Virus record (IMG/VR): IMGVR_UViG_3300042351_001199
Span: 1 to 38,196 of that record
Strand: one strand, 5' to 3'
DNA length: 38,196 nucleotides
From: a virus
Shown: piece by piece, positions 9,080-18,175 of the stretch
How the letters are laid out: every line of letters begins with the position of its first letter
How positions within the stretch are numbered: the stretch's first letter is position 1
Notes under the pieces: model-generated
What the model was told of the DNA's origin: nothing
Database searches by the model: none
What the model saw: the letters and a program-made list of their open reading frames with translations, nothing else
Translations under genes and position numbers: made by a program

Positions 9080-10171
9080 TTAGTTTTCTTTGTTAATCAC
9101 ATTAAAAAAACCATATCCGTAATTAATCATATCCCCCAAGTTATCTACCTCCCCAAGTCTTTGTATTCTTTCGTAAGCACTATTCTTACCTCTTTCAACA
9201 AAAACGTTAGTTTGAACTTGAGCTTGGTCAATTACTTTTAATAATACCTCATCTTTTGTTATTGGAACCGCAGTTAAATTATTGTCAGTTAATCCTGACG
9301 ATTGTTCAAAATAAATGGTGGTCCCATCAATATAATCATAGTAATTAACTGTATTAACTGTATAGGCGGTGTAAATTGAAGTGACATCTGTAATTGCCCC
9401 CCATATTTGACCGTTACTAATAACCGGAAGTCCAATTCTATCATTAATACTTAATGTTCCATACGTCTTTAATTCATTAATTCTCGATTTTGTAATACCT
9501 GAAATTGTGAATGGTATTGAGACGTAATTATTTGATGTTTGAGCACTAACCTCATTTATCGCATCTCCCGAAAATATGTAATTATACGATACAGAAGTAC
9601 CAATCCAATTACCTGATGACGGAGCAAAAAATGCCTCTCCCTCAGGATTATAGATAACAACATCACTAAAAGGAACCGTAATTGTTTTTGAAACTGTTGT
9701 AATTCCCCATGGATTTGTTTGTTCTAATTTAATCGTATATTGTTTAGGTAACTGAGGATATGTATGATTAATTGAATTAGGTGCGTAAGTTGTTATTGTT
9801 TGTTTTGGTGAACCATCACCCCAATCAATAATATAAGCAGATAACTCTAAAAATTTTTGGAACTCGTCAGAAGTGTTATAAACATTAAAAACATAAGGAC
9901 TTGACGTTGTTGATGAAAATATAAAATTAGCAACTACATTTTTTTGTAATACCGCACCATCAAATGGACTATAATATCCCGCATCAACCGCACTTTGTCT
10001 TATCAAAATAGGAATTGTCAATCCTGTTAGTAATGAACTACCGTTAACTCCTGAACTAACAACTTGTGTCATTGCAGAATAAACCCCAACCGGAGTCCCA
10101 TCATAATCAACAACTGATAAGTCACGAAGAATTGTTTCGGGTGATATTTTAATATTATAAAAATCTTCCAT
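9080..10171 (-). CDS. PKD-domain virion structural protein
   Basis: This 363-residue protein starts in a TAATG overlap with the preceding gene. A PKD-type immunoglobulin-like domain spans about residues 80-168. Its hallmark WGDGSP is at 117-122 and the matching NHTYPQLPKQYTIKL strand at ~135-149. It ends with a VSKTITVPF strand. PKD domains mediate protein or carbohydrate contacts on many surface proteins and occur in phage tail parts. The remaining sequence is beta-like and ends with a charged helical tail. It is the last gene of the unit beginning at 18080. A peripheral baseplate or fibre-binding role is likely but not shown. Confidence 0.75.
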   Translation of the reverse strand: MEDFYNIKISPETILRDLSVVDYDGTPVGVYSAMTQVVSSGVNGSSLLTGLTIPILIRQSAVDAGYYSPFDGAVLQKNVVANFIFSSTTSSPYVFNVYNTSDEFQKFLELSAYIIDWGDGSPKQTITTYAPNSINHTYPQLPKQYTIKLEQTNPWGITTVSKTITVPFSDVVIYNPEGEAFFAPSSGNWIGTSVSYNYIFSGDAINEVSAQTSNNYVSIPFTISGITKSRINELKTYGTLSINDRIGLPVISNGQIWGAITDVTSIYTAYTVNTVNYYDYIDGTTIYFEQSSGLTDNNLTAVPITKDEVLLKVIDQAQVQTNVFVERGKNSAYERIQRLGEVDNLGDMINYGYGFFNVINKEN

Positions 10172-11001
10172 TATACAGGTGGATTAAGGTATTCATACCA
10201 TTTTATGGGAACTGTTGTCCCGATTCTTTGTCCTAGACTATTAATTACCTGATATGTTTGGTTTTTATAATCCAAATTTACGGTATAATAAAATAGCGTA
10301 TTATTATCAAAAAGATATTGATTAGAGTTCAACGCAAAATTCGCTTGAGGTCCTATTTTTATTGGTGGGGTAGTTGTTTGATTATTTGTCATCAATTTAG
10401 TGAATTGCCCTGTCTTAGCATTATAAAACTTAGCCGACATATAAAAGGTGTCAATATCTAAAAAGTTCCTTTTCTTTAACCAATAAAGGAAAAACCCTTC
10501 TTTATCACCAACATAATCTAAAACAAATTTTGGTTTTCTAACATCCACAATAATTCTTTGCATTGGAGTTGTCATTTTAAGACCCTGTTGTGTCGGAATA
10601 ATAACCGTTAAATAATTTGTTTGTTTTTTCTCATCCGTATTATCGTAAAAATCCAACTTAAAAAACGAGTTAGAAAAATTGTTCGTATAATAATACAAGT
10701 CTTGAGGTGTAAATCCTTCACCTAAATAATTTATCTTCCAATTATTAATATCATAAGTTGAACCCCCTGAATAAAAGTAAAACTCATAATTAATTTCAGT
10801 GTTATTTGTTGTTACATCCGGAGCATGAGCAAATCGACTGATTTCAAAGTCACGCCCAACACCAATCGCTTCGGTAATAACTTCAGTTTCATATTCTTCA
10901 ACTGCCATGTCCAACCCTAAATAATCCCAAGTTAGTCTTACCGGTATATTGATTTGTTTATCCAAACCATCAGGCACTATTGTTACTTTATTCACACTCA
11001 T
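10171..11001 (-). CDS. Virion structural protein of unknown family (276 aa)
   Basis: I start this gene at the ATG at 10999-11001 (MSVNKVTIVPDGLDK). A TTG codon just before it could add one residue but is less likely. The gene overlaps the upstream gene by 14 nt, and its stop forms a TAATG with the next gene. The protein is rich in Tyr, Phe, Asn and Thr with alternating hydrophobic residues, so beta structure is likely. No signal peptide or membrane helix is seen. Its first residues (TIVPDGLD) resemble those of the upstream protein (TIIPSNLK), which may mean a shared attachment element. No family is recognised; a baseplate or fibre role is inferred from position. Confidence 0.7.
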   Translation of the reverse strand: MSVNKVTIVPDGLDKQINIPVRLTWDYLGLDMAVEEYETEVITEAIGVGRDFEISRFAHAPDVTTNNTEINYEFYFYSGGSTYDINNWKINYLGEGFTPQDLYYYTNNFSNSFFKLDFYDNTDEKKQTNYLTVIIPTQQGLKMTTPMQRIIVDVRKPKFVLDYVGDKEGFFLYWLKKRNFLDIDTFYMSAKFYNAKTGQFTKLMTNNQTTTPPIKIGPQANFALNSNQYLFDNNTLFYYTVNLDYKNQTYQVINSLGQRIGTTVPIKWYEYLNPPV

Positions 11002-12688
11002 CAATCAATGGTTTTACAGCAAAATCAACGCCATATAGGCTCTCATTATAGTTTATTCCTTCCGGTATCAATCTAAATGTAATATCTTCAAATGGGTAAT
11101 GAGCGGTGTTTAAAAACGGATAATCAACCCCTCTCTCCAAATTATCTGTAAAACCATAAGTATACAAATCCCTCCATCTAAATTGTTGGTCGGCACTTGA
11201 ATAAAACGAATAACTTGGTACTTGGTCAATAAAATTAACATCTCCCGTTTCAATATAATCCGAGAAAACTCTCAAAGTCATTTTATTATGAGGTTGATAA
11301 TAAAATCCAAATGAATTAGTGTCCGGATTATTCATTGTTTGGAAAACTGTTTGATTATAATTTATTTTATGATAATATGTTGAAATAACTCTCTCAATTT
11401 GTTCATAATCATTCCACTCACAAAAATCACCATCCATTACATCACCCTTCATTAAATCACCATTGTAATAAAAAGTTTTGGTGGCACCACTAGTTTGAGT
11501 GTATGAAGATAATGGAACAGTAGTATTTGATTCATTATTCATTAAATCCCAATATTCATTAACCTCTTTTGTTAAGTTAAATTCCCAACCTTGTTTTAAT
11601 CCCACTCCAAATGAAGGTTCATTAAAATATCCGGAATATCCTTTATTAACTATTGTTAGAAAAATCTCACTTAATGGTCGTTTTTGATTATCAATATAAC
11701 CCGCAAAATCTAAATCATATGCCGATGTCATATTGTAAGCATTACTACTTGTCTTTTGTGACACCCTAGAAATTTTATTAGGAGTTATTGAACTATATTC
11801 AAATTGTTTATCTTCTCTAAACACATTTTTTTCAAAACCAATTTTAGTAACAATAAGGTCATCTAAATTAGTAATCACTTTATGCTCTCTAACATAATAT
11901 TTTGATTTAGTTTCCGTTAAATTATCAGGGTTAATCACTCTCTTAAAAGTACCCATAACATTATCTGCAAATGTATTACCTGTGTATCCAATGTTTAAAA
12001 CATTAAACACATATTCATCACTATCCACTAACCCATTACCTAATGAGTAAACTTGAAATATGTTCGAATTTCTATAAGTTAAAGACAATTCAACATATTC
12101 ATTTGGAGTTAATCCATGAGACCCAATACATTTAAAGGATATTAAACCATTACCATTAATTTCAATATTTTCAATAATAAATGGAATTCCCTCTTCCGCT
12201 AACCAATTCATATCTCCATTAGGTATATCGGAATAATACGCCAAATTCTTTTTATAGTTATTAGCGTGAGGATATGTTAAATAGTACATCCAATTATATG
12301 TGTAAGCACTTTTTGACTTATAAGGGAAATGTTGGTTATCAACAATTGGTCTAAAAAAATCAAACTCATAATACTGAGGAAATCCTTTCCACGTACCACT
12401 GACAAATGATTGTTCAGCATTCACATAATATAAATTATATTGAAATGGTAAAAATGTTGTTGTTCCCGTGTATGTGTTATCATACAAATACCTAACCTTA
12501 AAAGTTGGTCTAAAAACAGTACAACCCTGTCTCTCATCATCATAAACTTGAGCAAGACTTATAGTGGCACTCCTATCGTATTCCGTTATCTCATGACTTG
12601 TTTGGTCTAAAGATATTGAAACCTTTTCATCTACAGAAGGAGCACCTTTATATTTAAGGTTACTTGGTATTATTGTGTAATTATTCAT
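10988..12688 (-). CDS. Virion structural protein in the position of T4 gp8
   Basis: This 566-residue protein overlaps the end of the 1799-residue gene by 8 nt. It is rich in Tyr, Asn and Phe, has no signal peptide or transmembrane segment, and looks mainly beta. The short motif TIIPSNLKYKG lies at residues 4-14 and is echoed at the start of the next protein. In T4 the order is 6-7-8, and here a gp6-like gene, a giant gene and this one follow one another. A wedge role like gp8 is therefore possible by position only: I see no sequence match to gp8, and this protein is well above the T4 gp8 length. Confidence is high that it is a real gene and low for any named role. Confidence 0.7.
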   Translation of the reverse strand: MNNYTIIPSNLKYKGAPSVDEKVSISLDQTSHEITEYDRSATISLAQVYDDERQGCTVFRPTFKVRYLYDNTYTGTTTFLPFQYNLYYVNAEQSFVSGTWKGFPQYYEFDFFRPIVDNQHFPYKSKSAYTYNWMYYLTYPHANNYKKNLAYYSDIPNGDMNWLAEEGIPFIIENIEINGNGLISFKCIGSHGLTPNEYVELSLTYRNSNIFQVYSLGNGLVDSDEYVFNVLNIGYTGNTFADNVMGTFKRVINPDNLTETKSKYYVREHKVITNLDDLIVTKIGFEKNVFREDKQFEYSSITPNKISRVSQKTSSNAYNMTSAYDLDFAGYIDNQKRPLSEIFLTIVNKGYSGYFNEPSFGVGLKQGWEFNLTKEVNEYWDLMNNESNTTVPLSSYTQTSGATKTFYYNGDLMKGDVMDGDFCEWNDYEQIERVISTYYHKINYNQTVFQTMNNPDTNSFGFYYQPHNKMTLRVFSDYIETGDVNFIDQVPSYSFYSSADQQFRWRDLYTYGFTDNLERGVDYPFLNTAHYPFEDITFRLIPEGINYNESLYGVDFAVKPLIDECE

Positions 12689-15600
12689 CTATCGAATATA
12701 GTTCTTTAAATTTATCTAATGCCGTCTCACCTTTAATCAAACCAAAATAGAAATGATTTGGAGCACCAACTAAAAATTTAGTAGTTGGGTTAGACCAATT
12801 ACCCGCAGTAGCCACATAAGTAAAATTATTAACCGTAGTTGCATTACCATTAAATAAATATCCACGAGCAAATTGGTCACTAATACTATAAATTGACGGT
12901 ATCATATAACTTGGTGTAATAATTGCCCTTCTATCAAGAGACTGATATCGTCTTGAAAAAATATCGTTTGTGTTTGTTGCCCAATTATTCCCTTGTTCCC
13001 CAAAAACTCCTGCGGTTGCCGTAGATTTGATGTTCCACTGATAATAAGGTACTTCTTGGGATTTAATCCCATAAGGATATGTAATAGCATTTGCATTATT
13101 TGATGGTCTAAAATCTATCACCCCGGGAGTTAAATAATCTTTATTTTGTATATCTTGAGTTGTTGACGAAAAAAACACCGCCATTGTCGGTTTTGATAAA
13201 TCACCAAGTATTTGTACCGGGTCATCAACAGCTCCTGTTACACTATAAAATTGAGGTGAAAATGGTATCACCCCATATTCAGAATTAATAGACATTGATT
13301 GTGCTAAATCCGCATCAATTCTTCTTGAACTACCGTCTCTACTAAATAATTGTTGTAATGCGTTATCCCCAAAAGCAAAAATTTGACGTAAAAATCCTTC
13401 ATCAGTGATTCTCGAAATCACAAATAAATTAACTAAATCTGAAGTATCCGAATAACTTGTCGGTACAAGACTTTTCATAATATATCCTTTAGCAGATGGG
13501 TCAAAAATTATTTCTTTATAAAAATCATCTTTAATCCCTAAATTAATAATTGTTGTAGGGAATAATAAATTTCTTCTGTTTACCGGAGCACTTAATCCCG
13601 CCACCGGTCTACCAATAAACACACCCTCACCTGAAGTACCACCTGTTAGTCTAAAAGGAGAACTTCTATAATAAAAATTATTTGTATCTTTTTCATAATA
13701 CACAACTTGTTTAGCAAATTTTGGTGATTCAGGTTGATTTAATTTATTAAAATAAGTGTCAACTTGTATTGGAAAGGCATATAAACTACCATTAACCCAA
13801 TTATTCATAAATGATTGTGATAATACTCCTCGACATAATCCATAGAAGAATCTAAATCTAAAACCCCATTCAGCAAATGTTCCTAAATCTTGTCCTAAAG
13901 AAAACAATGGGTCATTAACCATTATGTAACATCCATTCTCAACAACATCACCTGCTTGACACCCTAATTGAACACCGAAATTTACACCATTACCACTATA
14001 ACAATCTAAACCAACCATGTCTTCACAACTTCCTAAAGTGGTAAGTACATTAGTTGCAGCCAATTGACCTTCAATATCCGCAGTGACTAAATCAGCACCT
14101 AATGAAATTGATGGGTTGTTAAATGTGTATCCACCCCCACCAACAGGGTAAACCGCGAATCCGGCATTTTGCTGTAATAAACTGACACTACCTGTTAAAA
14201 TTTCTTTATCATCAATATAATCAGAAGATGGTAATCTATCGGTTCTCATAATAATTTGAGATGAGTTAGACATATTTACCTCACTAGTTCCGGTAGATGT
14301 TGGATATAAAATAGGACTAAAATAAGTCGGTGCGGAATTCGGTAAAAACCCCCATATTGCATAGTCACAATATTCCCTAACACACAGACAACTCAAATCA
14401 AAAGTATTAGCAAAATTAATACAAATCCTTGTTATAACATAATTTCCTTTTGTCATAATCGCACCCCCTGACAAATCTTCAGCACCGTCATAATAATTGT
14501 CAGCAATACTCGCAGAATAAAATCGATTATTTGTTTTTGACGCAACTCCGGTTATAGGAGGAGGTGAAGTATTAACTGATATGTTTTGAACATAATCAGT
14601 TGAGAGTAATGGTGGTGAGTTGGTATAGACTTTTGATAATGATGAATCTAACGCACCATAAAAACCAAAATTTGGTGTCGTATATGCAGAATAATTAAGA
14701 CCCGGACTTGTTTGTCCAACAATTCCCGGAGTATAAAAATAAGATGAATAACATATATTGTTTTGGTTATCGTGTTTTTGTACTGAAATTCCATTATTAG
14801 GTGGTAATGCCTGAATTGGTATATTCATTCTTGTCATCGCGGTAAAAGTCACAGCATCTTCATCTAAATAACCTAATATACGTCCAATACCATACTTATT
14901 TATCATTAACGGAGAATACGGGTCAACCCCTCTTTGTAATATTAGAACTTTTTGATTTTCATAGTCCGCAAAATTTGATGTTGCTGCCGAATAGATTGCA
15001 TTAGGTATTTGAGTACTTGAAAAACCATTATCACTATTAGTCAATCTAGTGTAATTTGGGTAACTTAACGGGACAAGACCACATTCTCTACCCCCCTCAC
15101 CACAAACATATTCAAAAGTTGCCAATTTATTTTCAGCATTTAACGTTTTCCAAAAACTTGGATTGGTTGTACCAACAGAACCCGGAAATGAATACTCTGG
15201 TTTTCCATTTACAATTTTTTTAGTAATAGTAATAGCAGTCAATACTTGATAATATTCAATATCCGATGGATAAATATAATTTTGACAACCTACTCCGTAA
15301 GTCACCGCGGAATACTCAGCAGTTCCTCCTGTATTTGTTAAATCAATACAATCAACATTTGTAATACCTGTAATTAATGGAAATTCAGGAGTAATTAACC
15401 CCTCAGGATTAGTAGTCCCTGTCGTTTGACCTGTAAACAATAATGTTACTTTTGAACCCGGACAAGTTCGATAAGTCACGGTCCCAGGTTCTGTTATTGA
15501 AATAACCATACTTTTCACACAATCGGAAGGATATGCCGGAATATCATAAGTAACAATAGTATCAGAAGTTTGACTGGTCGCATAACGTACATCAGCAGTA

Positions 15601-18080
15601 AAAGCACTTGTTTTAATAATACCATTAATACCATTAACTTTATAACCCCCATTCGCTGTAGTTGCAGAATATAAATAATTTGTATCTTTAGTTTTTCTTG
15701 GGTCAACAAATGATAATAATGTACCCGGGTCTAAGTCCAAAACACTTAATACTGTCAATGTATTATCAAAATGACTTTTTGTACCGTTTGTTGGCAATGA
15801 AAAAGTAACTTTAATCTTATTTACATTATCAAAGAATTTTTTTCGGGTATTGTAAATATTAACTCTTTCACCAGGAGGAATCGTAAAACCATCTACTAAT
15901 AAATCCCCTACCCCCGGAAATGAATAAATTCTAGAACTATTAATTTTAAAAATTGTTGGTTTATTTGGTCTTGATAAACTACCTCCAAGTCCTTGACCTT
16001 GCATAAGTGATTCCATCTGAAAATATGTGTCATAATTCTCATCATCAGCAGCAACAGGTGGCCAAGTTCGATTTGGTATTGTCGAAGCATTGGTTTGTAA
16101 ATTTTCAGCGTACTGACCTCCATTAGAAAGTTGACTTAATAGACCAGCAGCAGGTGCTTGTTCTGTATCATCATCAGGATTTGGTTCAGTTGTTTCAGAG
16201 TCACATTCACAAGATTGACAATCGGGATAAGTTATCATCGGTAATTTAATCCTACCAAATTTATAAGCAACAATTTCTTCAAATTTAATTAAAATGAATA
16301 TAATCGCCGCCGCATATAACGCAGCTAACAATGAATGTCCAATTATCAGACCTGCCGTCGCACCAAACGAGGCACTACCCGCAATTGCACCGGCAACTAA
16401 TGAACCCTGAGCAATAACTTCTTTTCCTAACTCATAAAGTATGTAAGCTATTATTGCAACTGCAAAATTATTCCATAAAAAAGCTAAAAAGTGATAGATA
16501 ATTAATAAAGGTAATCCAATTAATTGAATTACTTGTAATATTATTGAAAATATGAAAAAGAATAAATCAAAGTTCCTAAACCCTTCATTAACCGGGAATT
16601 TATTAATTGTAGTCGCGCATTCATTACTATCAATTTCTTTAATACCAATAAACCTACCTTTAGCACCATTCTTAAATTGGTCAATAAAACCTGAAACAGT
16701 ATAAACTTTATTAAATTCAAACTGATAAAAAGTATCTTCACAATTTATTTTTTGATTTAATATATTATTACGTAATGCAATATCATTAGCAGTTGTTCCA
16801 TAAAATCCTTCCGTATATCCTGACCAATCAAGACCAAAATAATATGAACTTTTTTGTCTCTCCTCATTGAGACCTCCTGAGTCTGTAGGGTCAGTATTAC
16901 CCCAACCATATTCTTTAACATTTGGTACTAAGAAATAGGCCCGTCTTGTTTGTTCCGATAAACTAGGTGATTGAGACCACTTAATTTTAAATCGATATCT
17001 CCCTTTAGTAGGGATTCCTACTGTAGGGTCGTTTGATAAAACTTTTTCACCAAATTCATTAGTAATAAAGTAATCCAAATTCATTGGTAATTCAGTCATC
17101 CATACACCATTACCATCAATAATATTACCCGATTTTTCTAATTGAAATAACTCAAGTATTGGATTACCGTCAGCATCATAATTAATTGTTTGTCGTATCG
17201 CTAAAATAGACCCAGGACCTGTAGATAATTGACATAAATTACCCATATCATCCAATGGTTTAGCATTTCGTCTAAGTCTTTGCGAATCTGCGGTTGAGTA
17301 AATAGACCCCATGAACACTGAAGTTGGTTGTATATCAATATTGGCATCATCTCTAAGGTCAAAGTCAACACGGTTAACCGCAATTTGGCATATTTCAGGG
17401 TCACCCCATAATGGAGCAACTGATAATGTTCTTGTTAAACTAACAATTTGAGGTAGTGATGATAAATCATTTGAAGTTTTAAATCGGTTACCGGCAACTT
17501 GAGCTTCAGAGGCCAAACCCATTCTAATCAAATCTTGAGGTGTTAAAGAAAACTCCCCAATATCTGATAAGTCAATATCCATTACTAAAGTTTGCGGCCC
17601 TAATGGAACACCCATTATCATATAGTCACCACTCTCGTTTGTTTTAGTTGTGTATTTGTAGTATTTGTCGTAAATTTCAACCGCAATTCCATCGGTTAAT
17701 ACATCATCTCTTGTAGGTAAAGTACCTGTCGCCGCGTGAGTAGAATACGACTTTTCATAAGGTAAAAGATTGTACCTAAAACCATCTTCATTTTTATCCG
17801 TTGGAGACTTGTAAGGATAAATACTTGTTATCAGTGGGTTGGATTCATCTACCGATGATATTGGGATGAATACAGATACTCTGGCATTTGGAACACCAAA
17901 TCCGTTATTCGCAGTAACCCTTCCAACAACAACACCGTATTCAGAACAACTTCTACTATAAACGTCAGTTTGTTGTATTTTTAACGATAAGATTTCTAAG
18001 AACTCAAAATCTTGGTCTAACTGAACATTGATTGTTTTGTTAATACCTAATTCGGTTCTAATTCTATATGACTGACCCAT
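12681..18080 (-). CDS. Giant baseplate-region protein with N-terminal Ig/prealbumin-like domain and hydrophobic block
   Basis: This 1799-residue protein begins at ATG 18080 and heads a four-gene unit. About residues 47-170 resemble a carboxypeptidase-regulatory-like (prealbumin-type) beta domain. GVVVGRVTANNGFGVPNARV lies at the start, and the strand TNESGDYMIMGVPLGPQTL at ~147-165 is typical of that fold. Residues ~504-605 are strongly hydrophobic, with three or four candidate membrane helices: a long one at 504-536, one at ~537-549, a Gly/Ala-rich one at ~560-580 and one at ~582-600. An acidic segment follows, opened by CQSCEC (C621, C624, C626). The remaining ~1150 residues are beta-rich, Thr/Ser/Gly/Asn-rich virion sequence. 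Following the gp6-like gene, it occupies the place of T4 gp7 (the largest wedge protein, 1032 residues). The gp7 equivalence is positional only. The membrane block is unexpected for a wedge protein. Confidence 0.75.
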   Translation of the reverse strand: MGQSYRIRTELGINKTINVQLDQDFEFLEILSLKIQQTDVYSRSCSEYGVVVGRVTANNGFGVPNARVSVFIPISSVDESNPLITSIYPYKSPTDKNEDGFRYNLLPYEKSYSTHAATGTLPTRDDVLTDGIAVEIYDKYYKYTTKTNESGDYMIMGVPLGPQTLVMDIDLSDIGEFSLTPQDLIRMGLASEAQVAGNRFKTSNDLSSLPQIVSLTRTLSVAPLWGDPEICQIAVNRVDFDLRDDANIDIQPTSVFMGSIYSTADSQRLRRNAKPLDDMGNLCQLSTGPGSILAIRQTINYDADGNPILELFQLEKSGNIIDGNGVWMTELPMNLDYFITNEFGEKVLSNDPTVGIPTKGRYRFKIKWSQSPSLSEQTRRAYFLVPNVKEYGWGNTDPTDSGGLNEERQKSSYYFGLDWSGYTEGFYGTTANDIALRNNILNQKINCEDTFYQFEFNKVYTVSGFIDQFKNGAKGRFIGIKEIDSNECATTINKFPVNEGFRNFDLFFFIFSIILQVIQLIGLPLLIIYHFLAFLWNNFAVAIIAYILYELGKEVIAQGSLVAGAIAGSASFGATAGLIIGHSLLAALYAAAIIFILIKFEEIVAYKFGRIKLPMITYPDCQSCECDSETTEPNPDDDTEQAPAAGLLSQLSNGGQYAENLQTNASTIPNRTWPPVAADDENYDTYFQMESLMQGQGLGGSLSRPNKPTIFKINSSRIYSFPGVGDLLVDGFTIPPGERVNIYNTRKKFFDNVNKIKVTFSLPTNGTKSHFDNTLTVLSVLDLDPGTLLSFVDPRKTKDTNYLYSATTANGGYKVNGINGIIKTSAFTADVRYATSQTSDTIVTYDIPAYPSDCVKSMVISITEPGTVTYRTCPGSKVTLLFTGQTTGTTNPEGLITPEFPLITGITNVDCIDLTNTGGTAEYSAVTYGVGCQNYIYPSDIEYYQVLTAITITKKIVNGKPEYSFPGSVGTTNPSFWKTLNAENKLATFEYVCGEGGRECGLVPLSYPNYTRLTNSDNGFSSTQIPNAIYSAATSNFADYENQKVLILQRGVDPYSPLMINKYGIGRILGYLDEDAVTFTAMTRMNIPIQALPPNNGISVQKHDNQNNICYSSYFYTPGIVGQTSPGLNYSAYTTPNFGFYGALDSSLSKVYTNSPPLLSTDYVQNISVNTSPPPITGVASKTNNRFYSASIADNYYDGAEDLSGGAIMTKGNYVITRICINFANTFDLSCLCVREYCDYAIWGFLPNSAPTYFSPILYPTSTGTSEVNMSNSSQIIMRTDRLPSSDYIDDKEILTGSVSLLQQNAGFAVYPVGGGGYTFNNPSISLGADLVTADIEGQLAATNVLTTLGSCEDMVGLDCYSGNGVNFGVQLGCQAGDVVENGCYIMVNDPLFSLGQDLGTFAEWGFRFRFFYGLCRGVLSQSFMNNWVNGSLYAFPIQVDTYFNKLNQPESPKFAKQVVYYEKDTNNFYYRSSPFRLTGGTSGEGVFIGRPVAGLSAPVNRRNLLFPTTIINLGIKDDFYKEIIFDPSAKGYIMKSLVPTSYSDTSDLVNLFVISRITDEGFLRQIFAFGDNALQQLFSRDGSSRRIDADLAQSMSINSEYGVIPFSPQFYSVTGAVDDPVQILGDLSKPTMAVFFSSTTQDIQNKDYLTPGVIDFRPSNNANAITYPYGIKSQEVPYYQWNIKSTATAGVFGEQGNNWATNTNDIFSRRYQSLDRRAIITPSYMIPSIYSISDQFARGYLFNGNATTVNNFTYVATAGNWSNPTTKFLVGAPNHFYFGLIKGETALDKFKELYSIDE

Positions 18081-18094
18081 TCAATTCTTTTAAT

Positions 18095-18104
18095 TTATAA
18101 ATAG
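18095..18104 (-). promoter_or_regulatory. Promoter-like CTATTTATAA motif before the giant baseplate gene
   Basis: The coding strand reads AAACTATTTATAAATTAAA, core TATTTATA at 18096-18103, 15 nt before the ATG at 18080. It matches the string before 9035 almost base for base. The 95-nt gap to the upstream gp6-like gene holds this element and only a weak TGTGTG/CACACA inverted repeat, with no convincing terminator. It is a candidate late promoter. Confidence 0.5.
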
Positions 18105-18175
18105 TTTATGTGTGATTTTTCAAGTTAACACACACCATATTTAATTATAAACTAGTTAAGCCAGAAATAAACCTG

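Noticed and set aside
15670-15677. Exact TATAAATA (plus strand) inside the giant baseplate gene
   Set aside because: It is inside coding sequence and not before any gene; it serves as a reminder that the 8-mer also arises by chance in AT-rich DNA.
18081-18175. Terminator or tiny gene in the gap after the gp6-like gene
   Set aside because: There is only a 6-bp TGTGTG/CACACA pairing with no T-tract, and a 10-codon frame with no support.
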